Source: an uncultured Bacilli bacterium (GTDB lineage: Bacteria; Bacillota_I; Bacilli_A; RF39; UBA660). From it: a stretch of 64,000 nucleotides of DNA. Below are positions 34,618 through 42,272 of this stretch, piece by piece. Both the position numbers and the translations under genes were made by a program. Location of the stretch: assembly GCA_934148995.1 (NCBI GenBank), contig CAKPDM010000003.1:1-64000 (forward strand), given 5' to 3'. A model generated the notes under the pieces. The model worked only from the letters and a program-made list of their open reading frames with translations, was not told the origin of the DNA and searched no databases. Position 1 is the stretch's first letter. Every line of letters begins with the position of its first letter.

Positions 34618-34760
34618 AGATGTACAACTTTTAAAAAAGTGAGAAGTAATATCTAAAAGTTGTAAAGAATGTACGGCAGCACATGTCGGAATTTAAGTCT
34701 GTGGAGAAACAAAAGTTTCTATGAAGCAGAAAGCTCTATACGTTTCTATAGAATAATCCT
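34618..34760 (+). ncRNA. Solo omega-RNA-like structured RNA without tnpB
   Basis: After the promoter come ACAACTTTT/AAAAGTTGT (a nine-pair stem), CGGCA/TGTCG, and GTCTGTGGAGAAACAAAA followed by GTTTCTATGAAGCAGAAA. This last part (34697-34732) matches the 3' region after tnpB at 60599-60635 at all but one position plus one gap. The GAAAC/GTTTC hairpin is kept in both. A TCTATA/TATAGA hairpin follows. Probably a relic or domesticated right end of an IS200/IS605-type element; transcription is inferred from the promoter. Confidence 0.5.
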
Positions 34761-34827
34761 TTTAAAATTTGTTCTATCGGTTAAACTATCTTCATAAGAT
34801 AAAATAGATAATGAAAGGGTGATTATT

Positions 34828-35088
34828 ATGGAAACGCTTAAAGTTTCGTCAAAGTCGAATCCAAATTCAGTGGCAGGAGCATTAGCGAATGTTTTTAGAT
34901 CCAACGGAAGTGTAGAAATTCAGGCAGTAGGTGCCGGAGCACTTAACCAGGCAATCAAGGCAGTTGCTATAGCGAGAGGTTTTTTAGCCCCATCAGGTAA
35001 GAATATCGTCTGCATACCAGCATTTACAGATATTTCGATTGATGGTGAAGAAAAAACGGCTATCAAATTGATTATCGAAACTAAATAG
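34828..35088 (+). CDS. spoVS: Stage V sporulation protein S
   Basis: An 86-residue SpoVS, the same length as the Bacillus protein, starting METLKVSSKSNPNSVAGALA and containing AVGAGALNQAIKAVAIARG. It is an Alba-like nucleic-acid-binding fold required for late spore development. ATG 34828 is preceded by GAAAGGGTG; the GTG at 34819 belongs to that site. Confidence 0.93.
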   Translation: METLKVSSKSNPNSVAGALANVFRSNGSVEIQAVGAGALNQAIKAVAIARGFLAPSGKNIVCIPAFTDISIDGEEKTAIKLIIETK

Positions 35089-35106
35089 TGACTAAGTCAC
35101 TTTTTT
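35087..35106 (+). terminator. Terminator of spoVS
   Basis: AGTGAC-TAA-GTCACT followed by TTTTTT, overlapping the stop codon. Confidence 0.8.
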
Positions 35107-35118
35107 CTTTTCAAGAAA

Positions 35119-35147
35119 TTTACAAATGAAATAGAAAATGCTATACT
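35119..35147 (+). promoter_or_regulatory. Promoter of leuS
   Basis: TTTACA (35119-35124), 17 bases, TATACT (35142-35147). The leader before leuS is only about 35 bases, leaving no room for a T-box. Confidence 0.6.
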
Positions 35148-35188
35148 AAGTTTGTTATTTTAGAACTCAGCTAGAAAAGAGGTATAAT

Positions 35189-38002
35189 ATGTATAATTTT
35201 AGCAAAATAGAAGCAAAATGGAATAAATATTGGAAGGATAACAACACTTTTAAAACCGACATATGGGACTTTTCAAAACCAAAGTACTATGTTTTAGATA
35301 TGTTCCCTTATCCATCAGGCGTAGGTCTTCATGCCGGACACGTTGAAGGTTACACCGCAACAGACATAATCTCTCGTATGAAAAGAATGCAAGGATATAA
35401 CGTCCTTCATCCAATGGGTTATGACTCTTTTGGTCTACCAGCAGAACAGTATGCCGTTAAGACTGGTAACAATCCTAATGGCTTTACCGAGAAAAATATT
35501 GATACTTTCACAAAACAATTATATACACTAGGGTTTGACTATGACTGGTCAAAAATGATTAAAACAAGCGATCCAGACTTTTATAAATGGACTCAATGGA
35601 TTTTCAAACAATTATACCTTGATGGTTATGCCAAAAGAGTAGATATGCCCGTTAACTGGTGTGAAGAACTAGGTACAGTTTTATCAAATGACGAAGTAAT
35701 CGATGGAAAGAGTGAACGTGGTGGCTTCCCAGTAGTAAGACGTAATATGAAACAATGGGTAATAGACCAAAGCGCCTTCGCTGAAAAACTATTAGCAGGA
35801 CTAGAGGAAATCGACTGGCCAGAATCAACTAAAGAAATGCAACGAAACTGGATTGGTAAATCAGTCGGGGCCCATGTAAAATTCAAAATCAAAGATACTG
35901 ATAAAGACTTCACTGTATTTACAACTAGAGCAGATACTTTATTCGGAGCAACCTACTGTGTAATGTCACCAGAACACGAATTAGTAGATTTAATCACTAC
36001 TAAAGAAAAACAAGAAGAAGTAAAAGAGTACAAGAGAATTTGTGCTACTAAGAGTGACCTAGAAAGAACAGAACTTAATAAAGAAAAAACCGGAGTATTC
36101 ATCGGTAGATATGCTATCAACCCAGTAAATAATAAAGAAATACCAATTTATATTTCTGACTATGTTTTAGCAAGTTACGGAACAGGAGCTATTATGGCCG
36201 TACCTGCTCACGATGAAAGAGACTATGAATTTGCTAAGAAATTTAATATCCCAATCATTCAAGTTCTAGAAGAAGTAACTGGTACTAAGCACGATAATGA
36301 AAAGAAGAAAAACTCTATTGTAGCTGTTGTCCATGATAAGAAAACGGATAAATATTTAACTATCAATTGGCATTCTAACGGTGGCAGATTATTTATCGGC
36401 GGTACCATTAAAGATGGCGAAACAGCTATCGACTGTGCTATTAGAGAAATCAAAGAAGAAACTGGCTACACAGACCTAACCTTTAAAGAAGAAGGCTTCA
36501 AAATCAATCACCACTATTATGCTTATAATAAAGATACATACTTTGAAATCGAAGCAACACCATTACTATTTGAATTAAACAGCGACACACGTGAAAACCA
36601 AAACCTAGAAGATGACGAAGTATTTGATGTTGAATGGGTAGGTAAAGAAGTAGTAGAAAAAGAAATTACTGATGAACTTCATAAGAAAACTTTTGATTAC
36701 GTCTTAAAACCAACTGCTATGACAAATGATGGTATACATATCAATTCCTCTTTCTTAGACGGCTTGAATAAAGAAGAAGCTATCAATAAAGTAATAAGTT
36801 ATCTAGAAGAAAACAACTGTGGTACCAAAAAGATAAACTATCGTCTTCGTGAATGGATTTTTGCAAGACAAAGATATTGGGGAGAACCAGTACCTATCGT
36901 TTATCTAGAAAATGATGCAATTCACGTTTTAGACGATGATGAATTACCATTAATCTTACCAGAGCTAGAAGACTATAAAGGAAAAGATGGAAAAGCACCA
37001 CTTGAAAATGCTACTGAATGGAAAAAATATAGTCATAATGGAATGACTGGCGTAAGAGAAACTTCTACAATGCCCGGTTCTGCTGGTTCTAGTTGGTATT
37101 ATTTAAGGTATATTGACCCGAATAACGATAACGAGTTAGCTAATAAAGAACTATTAAAACACTGGATGCCAGTAGATTTATATATAGGAGGTCCAGAACA
37201 TGCTGTCGGACACTTAATATATTCACGTATTTGGAATAATTATCTATATGATAAGGGTATATCACCAGTTAAAGAACCATTTAAGAAACTAGTTCATCAA
37301 GGAATGATTTTAGGTACTAATGGTATTAAAATGGGTAAAAGATATCCAGAATACGCAATCGATCCATTAGATATTGTTAAAAACTATGGTGCTGATACCT
37401 TACGTCTATATGAAATGTTTATGGGACCACTTGAAGCTTCTAAACCATGGAATAATAATGGAGTAGAAGGTGCACAAAAGTTCTTAGATAGAGTGTATCG
37501 TCTATATGAAAGTGATAAGATAACTACTGCTAATAATAAGAACTTAGAGAAAATTTATCACCAAACAGTTAAAAAAGTAACAGAAGACTTTGAAAGTCTA
37601 AACTTCAATACCGCCATCAGTCAGATGATGATATTTATAAATGCCGTTTATAAAGAAGATGCTTTACCAGTAGAATATGCTGAAGGATTTATTAAGTTAT
37701 TAAACCCAGTCGCTCCACATATGACAGAAGAAATTTGGGAGAAAATGGGTCATAAAGAAACAATCGCTTTCGAATCATGGCCAGTCTATGACGAGTCTAA
37801 ACTAAAAGATGATGTCGTAACAGTAGTAGTACAAGTAAATGGTAAAGTAAGAGGAAAGATGGAAGTTGCTAGTTCTATTTCTAAAGAAGAGATGGAAAGT
37901 AAAGCTTTCGCTATTGATAATGTTAAACAATATACAGAAAATAAAGAAATTGTTAAGGTTATAACTATTCCTAAAAAATTAGTAAATATCGTTGTAAAAT
38001 AG
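35189..38002 (+). CDS. leuS: Leucyl-tRNA synthetase with a Nudix domain inserted in the editing region
   Basis: A 937-residue LeuRS, longer than the usual 800-860. Class I signature HAGH is near residue 48; the editing domain shows TTRADTLFGATY and GTGAIMAVPAHDERD. Between about 365 and 511 lies an extra domain with a full Nudix box (GGTIKDGETAID, REIKEETG; about 405-428), after which the editing domain resumes at GIHINSSFLDGLNKEEA. The KMSKS loop reads KMGKR (near 712). The C-terminal anticodon domain is normal. A Nudix domain cleaves nucleoside-diphosphate-linked compounds; its role here is unknown. Confidence 0.92.
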   Translation: MYNFSKIEAKWNKYWKDNNTFKTDIWDFSKPKYYVLDMFPYPSGVGLHAGHVEGYTATDIISRMKRMQGYNVLHPMGYDSFGLPAEQYAVKTGNNPNGFTEKNIDTFTKQLYTLGFDYDWSKMIKTSDPDFYKWTQWIFKQLYLDGYAKRVDMPVNWCEELGTVLSNDEVIDGKSERGGFPVVRRNMKQWVIDQSAFAEKLLAGLEEIDWPESTKEMQRNWIGKSVGAHVKFKIKDTDKDFTVFTTRADTLFGATYCVMSPEHELVDLITTKEKQEEVKEYKRICATKSDLERTELNKEKTGVFIGRYAINPVNNKEIPIYISDYVLASYGTGAIMAVPAHDERDYEFAKKFNIPIIQVLEEVTGTKHDNEKKKNSIVAVVHDKKTDKYLTINWHSNGGRLFIGGTIKDGETAIDCAIREIKEETGYTDLTFKEEGFKINHHYYAYNKDTYFEIEATPLLFELNSDTRENQNLEDDEVFDVEWVGKEVVEKEITDELHKKTFDYVLKPTAMTNDGIHINSSFLDGLNKEEAINKVISYLEENNCGTKKINYRLREWIFARQRYWGEPVPIVYLENDAIHVLDDDELPLILPELEDYKGKDGKAPLENATEWKKYSHNGMTGVRETSTMPGSAGSSWYYLRYIDPNNDNELANKELLKHWMPVDLYIGGPEHAVGHLIYSRIWNNYLYDKGISPVKEPFKKLVHQGMILGTNGIKMGKRYPEYAIDPLDIVKNYGADTLRLYEMFMGPLEASKPWNNNGVEGAQKFLDRVYRLYESDKITTANNKNLEKIYHQTVKKVTEDFESLNFNTAISQMMIFINAVYKEDALPVEYAEGFIKLLNPVAPHMTEEIWEKMGHKETIAFESWPVYDESKLKDDVVTVVVQVNGKVRGKMEVASSISKEEMESKAFAIDNVKQYTENKEIVKVITIPKKLVNIVVK

Positions 38003-38003
38003 G

Positions 38004-38033
38004 AGAAAATTGTATTTAATTTTCTCTTTTCTT
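38004..38033 (+). terminator. Terminator of leuS
   Basis: AGAAAATT, short loop, AATTTTCT, then CTTTTCTT, directly after the leuS stop. Confidence 0.7.
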
Positions 38034-38080
38034 GTGATATTATGATTATAGAAAGAATAGTGGAAGGAAGAAAAATTTTT

Positions 38081-39463
38081 ATGAAAGAAGTTATTAATAA
38101 GTTAGCTGATACTAAGATATCAACTAGCTATTTGTTCATACTTCTAGGAGTATGTGCATTAATGATGACTGGGTATTTTTCGTATGCCTGGTTTACCGTT
38201 CAGGGAGTTCAACAATATAGTGTAGTAACTGGAAACTTAAGTGGTTCTATTACGATAGGAGCTAACTCAGTTGCAATAGAAGGAGCAGGGACCATCAGTT
38301 ACACACCAGCAACAGATAGTGAAACAGTAACAATTACTGTAACAAATTCTAGCGATAGAACAGTTAAAAATTCAATTTATTATTACACCTTATCAGATAG
38401 TTCAATTGAAATAGGTTATACCTCTGATAGTCCAACCATCCCAACAGTTGAAGGAGTATCAGTAGAAAAAGGAAAGACATTAACTTATAAAATAAAGATA
38501 AATGGTTCAAAAGGAAAAGCCGTTAAAATCGGTTCATCAATGGGATTAAACAATTCCAATTTGACATTACCAAATGGAACAACAGCATTCTCATTATTAA
38601 GTGATCCAATACATGGAACAGCAGAACAAATAATAGCAAAAGCAAATCCAGAAACATTAGATTATAATAAGGCTACAACTGACCAAAAGAATCAAATGTG
38701 GACTTTTTCTCATGAAGCAACAGAACAACTAGCAGCTACAACCGATTATAGATATATAGGAGCAAATCCCAATAACTATGTAAAATTCAATGATGAGTTA
38801 TGGAGAATCATCGGAGTATTTGATGTAGATGATGGAACAGGAAAAATAGAGAAAAGAATGAAAATCATTAGAAATGAGTCTATTGGAAATTATACGTGGG
38901 ATAGTAATAATGTCAATGAATGGAGTACAGCAACATTAAATACAATGTTGAATACAGGAATATATTATACAGGATTGACAGAAGCAGCAAAAGAAATGAT
39001 AGGAGATGCGAAATGGTACCTAGGTGGAACTGCAAATTATACAAGTTCATCCAATGGATTAGCATCGCACTTTTACAAATATGAACGAGGAACAACAGTA
39101 TATAGTGGAAGAAGTACGAACTGGACCGGAAAAGTAGGATTAATCTATCCAAGTGATTATGGATACGCAACAAGTGGAAATAGTAGTGCAACACGAGCAA
39201 CATGTTTGGTCAAAGAATTGTACAACTGGGATGGTGCAAGTGCATGTTATCAAAATGATTGGTTGTTTAAATCCAGTTATATGTGGTCCCTTTCGCCTCA
39301 CTCGTCTAATAGTAACTACGTGTTCAATGTCCGCAGTGGTGGGTTTGTCGGCAGCAGTATTGCGAGCAATGCTTTCGGCGTGTGGCCAGTCGTTTATTTA
39401 AAGTCAACAATTAAGGTGACCACAGGAACAGGAAGTAGTGACTCACCATTCATCTTGGGATAG
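38081..39463 (+). CDS. DGR target: SipW-signal surface protein with variable C-terminal domain
   Basis: A 460-residue protein from ATG 38081 (GGAAGGAAG site; the longer frame from 38042 overlaps the promoter region). N-terminal signal/anchor (MMTGYFSYAWFTVQG), a TasA-like domain, then a DUF6273-like domain (NNYVKFNDELWRIIGVF). Residues coded by 39286-39389 (SLSPHSSNSNYVFNV to FGVWPV) form the variable repeat. All coding differences from the template repeat are at template adenines. The protein is probably exported and displays the variable loop outside the cell. Ligand unknown. Confidence 0.85.
   Translation: MKEVINKLADTKISTSYLFILLGVCALMMTGYFSYAWFTVQGVQQYSVVTGNLSGSITIGANSVAIEGAGTISYTPATDSETVTITVTNSSDRTVKNSIYYYTLSDSSIEIGYTSDSPTIPTVEGVSVEKGKTLTYKIKINGSKGKAVKIGSSMGLNNSNLTLPNGTTAFSLLSDPIHGTAEQIIAKANPETLDYNKATTDQKNQMWTFSHEATEQLAATTDYRYIGANPNNYVKFNDELWRIIGVFDVDDGTGKIEKRMKIIRNESIGNYTWDSNNVNEWSTATLNTMLNTGIYYTGLTEAAKEMIGDAKWYLGGTANYTSSSNGLASHFYKYERGTTVYSGRSTNWTGKVGLIYPSDYGYATSGNSSATRATCLVKELYNWDGASACYQNDWLFKSSYMWSLSPHSSNSNYVFNVRSGGFVGSSIASNAFGVWPVVYLKSTIKVTTGTGSSDSPFILG
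39286..39389 (+). repeat. DGR variable repeat (VR)
   Basis: 104 bases aligned without gaps to the template repeat 39679-39782. By hand alignment there are 16 differences: 9 A to G, 5 A to T, 2 A to C, every one at an adenine of the template (which has 33). The changes alter 14 codons, mostly template AAC/AAT (Asn) to His, Tyr, Arg, Gly, Ser, Ile and Phe. Confidence 0.95.
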
Positions 39464-39468
39464 AATAG

Positions 39469-39506
39469 GGAGGTACTAGACCTCCGTCTGATGGGCGACG
39501 TCCATC
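39469..39506 (+). other. Paired hairpins downstream of the DGR target gene
   Basis: GGAGGT-ACTAG-ACCTCC (39469-39485) and GATGG-seven-base loop-CCATC (39490-39506). No T run follows, so they are not ordinary terminators. A hairpin or cruciform just after the VR aids homing in the Bordetella phage DGR; these are candidates for that role, about 80 bases beyond the VR. Confidence 0.45.
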
Positions 39507-39568
39507 AAGGCTGAGCTGAAATTTTTGGAAAAGTAGTATGAAGAAAATTAGAATTAATAAAGAGAAAT

Positions 39569-39601
39569 GTCCAAATGGTGAAAATTTTTCACCATTTGGA
39601 C
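39569..39601 (+). other. 33-base near-perfect palindrome between VR and TR
   Basis: GTCCAAATGGTGAAA pairs with TTTCACCATTTGGAC almost without a loop. No T run follows. It could end the target transcript with another signal, insulate the template RNA, or extrude as a cruciform. Confidence 0.6.
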
Positions 39602-39678
39602 TGCTTAAAATTGGTGTGAATTGTTAATATAAATTTACATGGGTTAATCTTTTAGAATGCGTAGATAGGTTTATTCCT

Positions 39679-39782
39679 GTCCCTTTCGCCTAACTCGTCT
39701 AATAGTAACAACGTGTTCAATGTCAACAGTAGTGGGTATGTCAACAACAATAATGCGAACAATACTAACGACGTGTGGCCAG
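39679..39782 (+). repeat. DGR template repeat (TR)
   Basis: Non-coding 104-base copy of the VR in the same orientation, rich in AAC codons when read in the target frame (SLSPNSSNSNNVFNVNSSGY). Identity to the VR begins at GTCCCTTTCGCCT and ends at GTGTGGCCAG; flanks diverge (IMH-like differences beyond). The template RNA must be read on the plus strand, opposite to the reverse transcriptase. Confidence 0.95.
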
Positions 39783-39928
39783 CCGATAAATTTAGGTGTT
39801 TAAGGTTACGGCTTTAGATAGAATGATTAATCGACATAGATTAACCTTGTCTTAGACTAAACTTAGCATACATATAGAGTATGATACGTCAGACTTTAAT
39901 AGGTGTGTATGATTGTAACAAATAAAGA

Positions 39929-40240
39929 CTATACATTATCTGTATGGTCTTTATAGTATTTATCAACCAATTTATTAGATATAGTTATTAAATGTGCCTT
40001 TTTCTTGTATAAATTATAGTTGTTATTAATAAAACATTTCTTTTCAAGAATATCTAGATTATCTATTATTATATAATTAATATTGTTAGCATCAAGAATT
40101 TCTGTAACATCATCGCCCGGACCAACTAATATGGATATTATTTTATAATCAACATTAAATGCTATCAGTTTTCTTTTCATCGTAAATAATAGTAAATAGT
40201 CCTTATATAATCTTCTGAAAAAAATATATCTATTTTTCAT
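39929..40240 (-). CDS. Second MutS-domain-I-like small protein of the DGR cassette
   Basis: A 103-residue protein from ATG 40240. Its pattern VDYKI, GPGDD, ILDANNINYIII, then NNNYNLYKKKA lines up with FDYKI, GFP, ILENNHINYYIT, NNNYSKYLNL in the protein at 41611-41982, suggesting a diverged paralog. It overlaps the end of the RT gene by 11 bases. Ribosome site is weak (AGAAGG 14 bases or more upstream). A hairpin (AAAGACnATACA) over its 3' end may terminate the transcript. Confidence 0.4.
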   Translation of the reverse strand: MKNRYIFFRRLYKDYLLLFTMKRKLIAFNVDYKIISILVGPGDDVTEILDANNINYIIIDNLDILEKKCFINNNYNLYKKKAHLITISNKLVDKYYKDHTDNV

Positions 40241-41308
40241 AAAAATTTTTATTAACAATCCTTCTTATTTTATTAACAGATCCAAATTTAAAGCCATAGT
40301 AATATGTATTAACAGACGTAAATGCCCTAGATGGTTCTATCTTCTTATTATTTAATAAGTATTTTATTTCTTTAACTCTTTTAGTTACTCTCTTTTTAGT
40401 AGAATTAGATACGTTCATTATAGTTTTATTGTTAATAACTCTAAATCTGTAACCACAAAAGGAAAACCTGTCTTGCTATCTGATAATATTGTTTTCTTTT
40501 TATTAAGCTTTAATTTATAAATATCCAATAACTCTTGTTCTAATTTACTTCTAACACTTTTTAAGTATTCTTTATCTTCATGCATTAAAATAAAATCATC
40601 CATATATCTTATATAATGCTTAATTCTATAAGTATGTACTATTTTATATAAATAATAAATTGATAAAAACTGTGATGAATAATTTCCAATAGGTAGTCCT
40701 TTTCCTTTTTCATAATAAGGAATATCTTGAACGGATTTAATATTTTTATACTTATCTTTAATATCCTTAATATGTTGATTAATGTATTCTTTGTCAGTAC
40801 TGTCTATAATATTAGAAAGATAATTGTAAATATCTTCATCATTTAAGTTCTCAAATAACATCTCCTTTAATCTGTTATGATCAATAGAATAAAAATATTT
40901 TGCTATATCTATTTTTAGAATATAAAATTTTTCCTTTCTTTTTAAATATTCTATATCTTGTTTTAAAATTTTAATAGCATAATCTCTACCTTTATCTTTT
41001 CTAGTAGCAACATTTCTATCTATTAATCTTTTTTCTAATTTAGGATATAATAAATAAGTTGTTATATAGTGATTAATAAGTTTATCTTTGATATTTAAGC
41101 TCATTATAATTCTATACTTAGGATCTTTTATTAAAAAAATATTATAAAAACCACCATCGTAATGCGGATTTTTCAGCTCTTTATAAACCTTATCAATATT
41201 CATCATTTTATATCTATCAAACTTATAAATTCTTTCTTTATTTTTTGTCTTTTTCCTAATTATATTTTCATATATATCTAAAATTTTATCTCTCTCTATT
41301 TCTATCAT
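40230..41308 (-). CDS. DGR-type reverse transcriptase, frameshifted near its C terminus
   Basis: Start ATG 41308 (GGGTGG site; a longer frame from 41323 also exists). The RT domain has YMDDF at the catalytic site and GLPIGNYSSQFLS, the IGxxxSQ form that marks DGR reverse transcriptases instead of QGxxxSP. The frame runs to a stop at 40418, but the sequence lost at TGFPF continues one frame away as CGYRFRVINNKTI and then KKRVTKRVKEIKYLL (thumb region) to 40230. The break is in a T4 run at 40457-40460; one added T restores about 360 residues, a normal DGR RT length. Assembly error, recent mutation or recoding are possible. Confidence 0.85.
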
Positions 41309-41627
41309 AGTTTTTCCACCCATATAACATTTTTGTTATTGCTATTAACTCATATACTTTCTTTTCCAACAATTTTTTATTGATATATTTTCTTTTATAA
41401 CTTTTTTCTAAATAAAAATCTAACATTGATATTTTTGACAAAATTATGTCTATATAATCATTATTGTTAGTATTGTTAGCAAGAAATATTAACTCTAATA
41501 TTTCTAAAGAAGTAGTTTCTATTTTATCTTTAAGAATATATTCTCTTTTTGGAAAATTAATTATAATAGTGTCATTATCTAAAATGAATTCTTTCATCTT
41601 TATTTCTAAATTAAATTTGTTGTTCAT
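41286..41627 (-). CDS. avd: Avd-like DGR accessory protein
   Basis: A 113-residue helical protein from ATG 41627 (AGAGG site), overlapping the genes on both sides. ILELIFLANN, then SKISMLDFYLEKSYKRK, and the C-terminal ELIAITKMLYGWKNY block resemble the four-helix bundle of Avd, whose family ends in a GxxxxGW-type helix. Avd forms a pentamer that binds the RT and template RNA in characterised DGRs. Position directly before the RT fits. Similarity is by eye and sequence is diverged. Confidence 0.65.
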   Translation of the reverse strand: MNNKFNLEIKMKEFILDNDTIIINFPKREYILKDKIETTSLEILELIFLANNTNNNDYIDIILSKISMLDFYLEKSYKRKYINKKLLEKKVYELIAITKMLYGWKNYDRNRER

Positions 41628-41982
41628 CTAAATACCTCTTAATAATATTCAATAATTCTTCAGTTTGCGCAGCTGAAAGCAAGTTTATCTTCTCCTCTAT
41701 AGTTTTTTTCATCATTTCCTTAGCATATTTTACTTTACCTAAGTTTAAATACTTCGAATAATTATTATTTGTATATTGTTGTTTTTCACTTTCAGTGATG
41801 TAGTAATTAATATGATTGTTTTCTAAAATAGTTATAACTTTTGCAATGATACTTATAGGAAATCCTAATTTATTGTTAGTTATTTTGTAATCAAACAAAT
41901 AATAAAGAATATAACAATCATCATTATAGGCATTATAAAAACCTCCCTTTTTTATTAGTTTAACAGTATTTTCTTGTTTCAT
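41611..41982 (-). CDS. MutS-domain-I-like DGR accessory protein (MSL type)
   Basis: A 123-residue protein from ATG 41982 behind AGGAGAA. GGFYNAYNDDCYILYYLF, LGFPISIIAKVITILEN and HINYYITE follow the order of the mismatch-recognition domain I of MutS (GxFYExFgxDA, GxP, gykVai-E), but the mismatch Glu of the FxE motif is Asn. MutS-like small proteins are known as occasional DGR partners. First gene of the minus-strand cassette, with TATTAT upstream as a likely -10. Confidence 0.55.
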   Translation of the reverse strand: MKQENTVKLIKKGGFYNAYNDDCYILYYLFDYKITNNKLGFPISIIAKVITILENNHINYYITESEKQQYTNNNYSKYLNLGKVKYAKEMMKKTIEEKINLLSAAQTEELLNIIKRYLDEQQI

Positions 41983-42272
41983 ATTTATTTTCTCCTAAAT
42001 ATATAATAGCTTATATTTAAAAAAATTTCATTCTTTCCGCGAGTTGATATTTTGTATCCATCAACTGTTATATTAGTTACAGTATTTGCCAGACAAAAAT
42101 TTTAAAATGCTTTTTTGTAGAGTAAAATTCACTCAAAATGTAAAATGAAAATTACTTTTTTTGTAAAGTCAGTTCTTAATCGGTTAAATGATACAAAATA
42201 TCACTTGACAAAAATCACTAGTAAAACCATTCTAAAAATTATATAATATAAATAAAGAAAAGAGTTGATACT

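Noticed and set aside
35148..35188. T-box riboswitch before leuS
   Set aside because: A good promoter at 35119-35147 leaves a leader of about 35 bases, too short for a T-box.
39490..39499. Ten-base word GATGGGCGAC whose complement occurs after tnpB near 60581
   Set aside because: The match does not extend beyond about ten bases and is probably chance or a common hairpin arm.
40450..40470. Programmed -1 ribosomal frameshift in the RT gene
   Set aside because: The site reads CCT TTT with a preceding T and is not a standard X XXY YYZ slippery heptamer; no clear downstream stem was found. Left open but not claimed.
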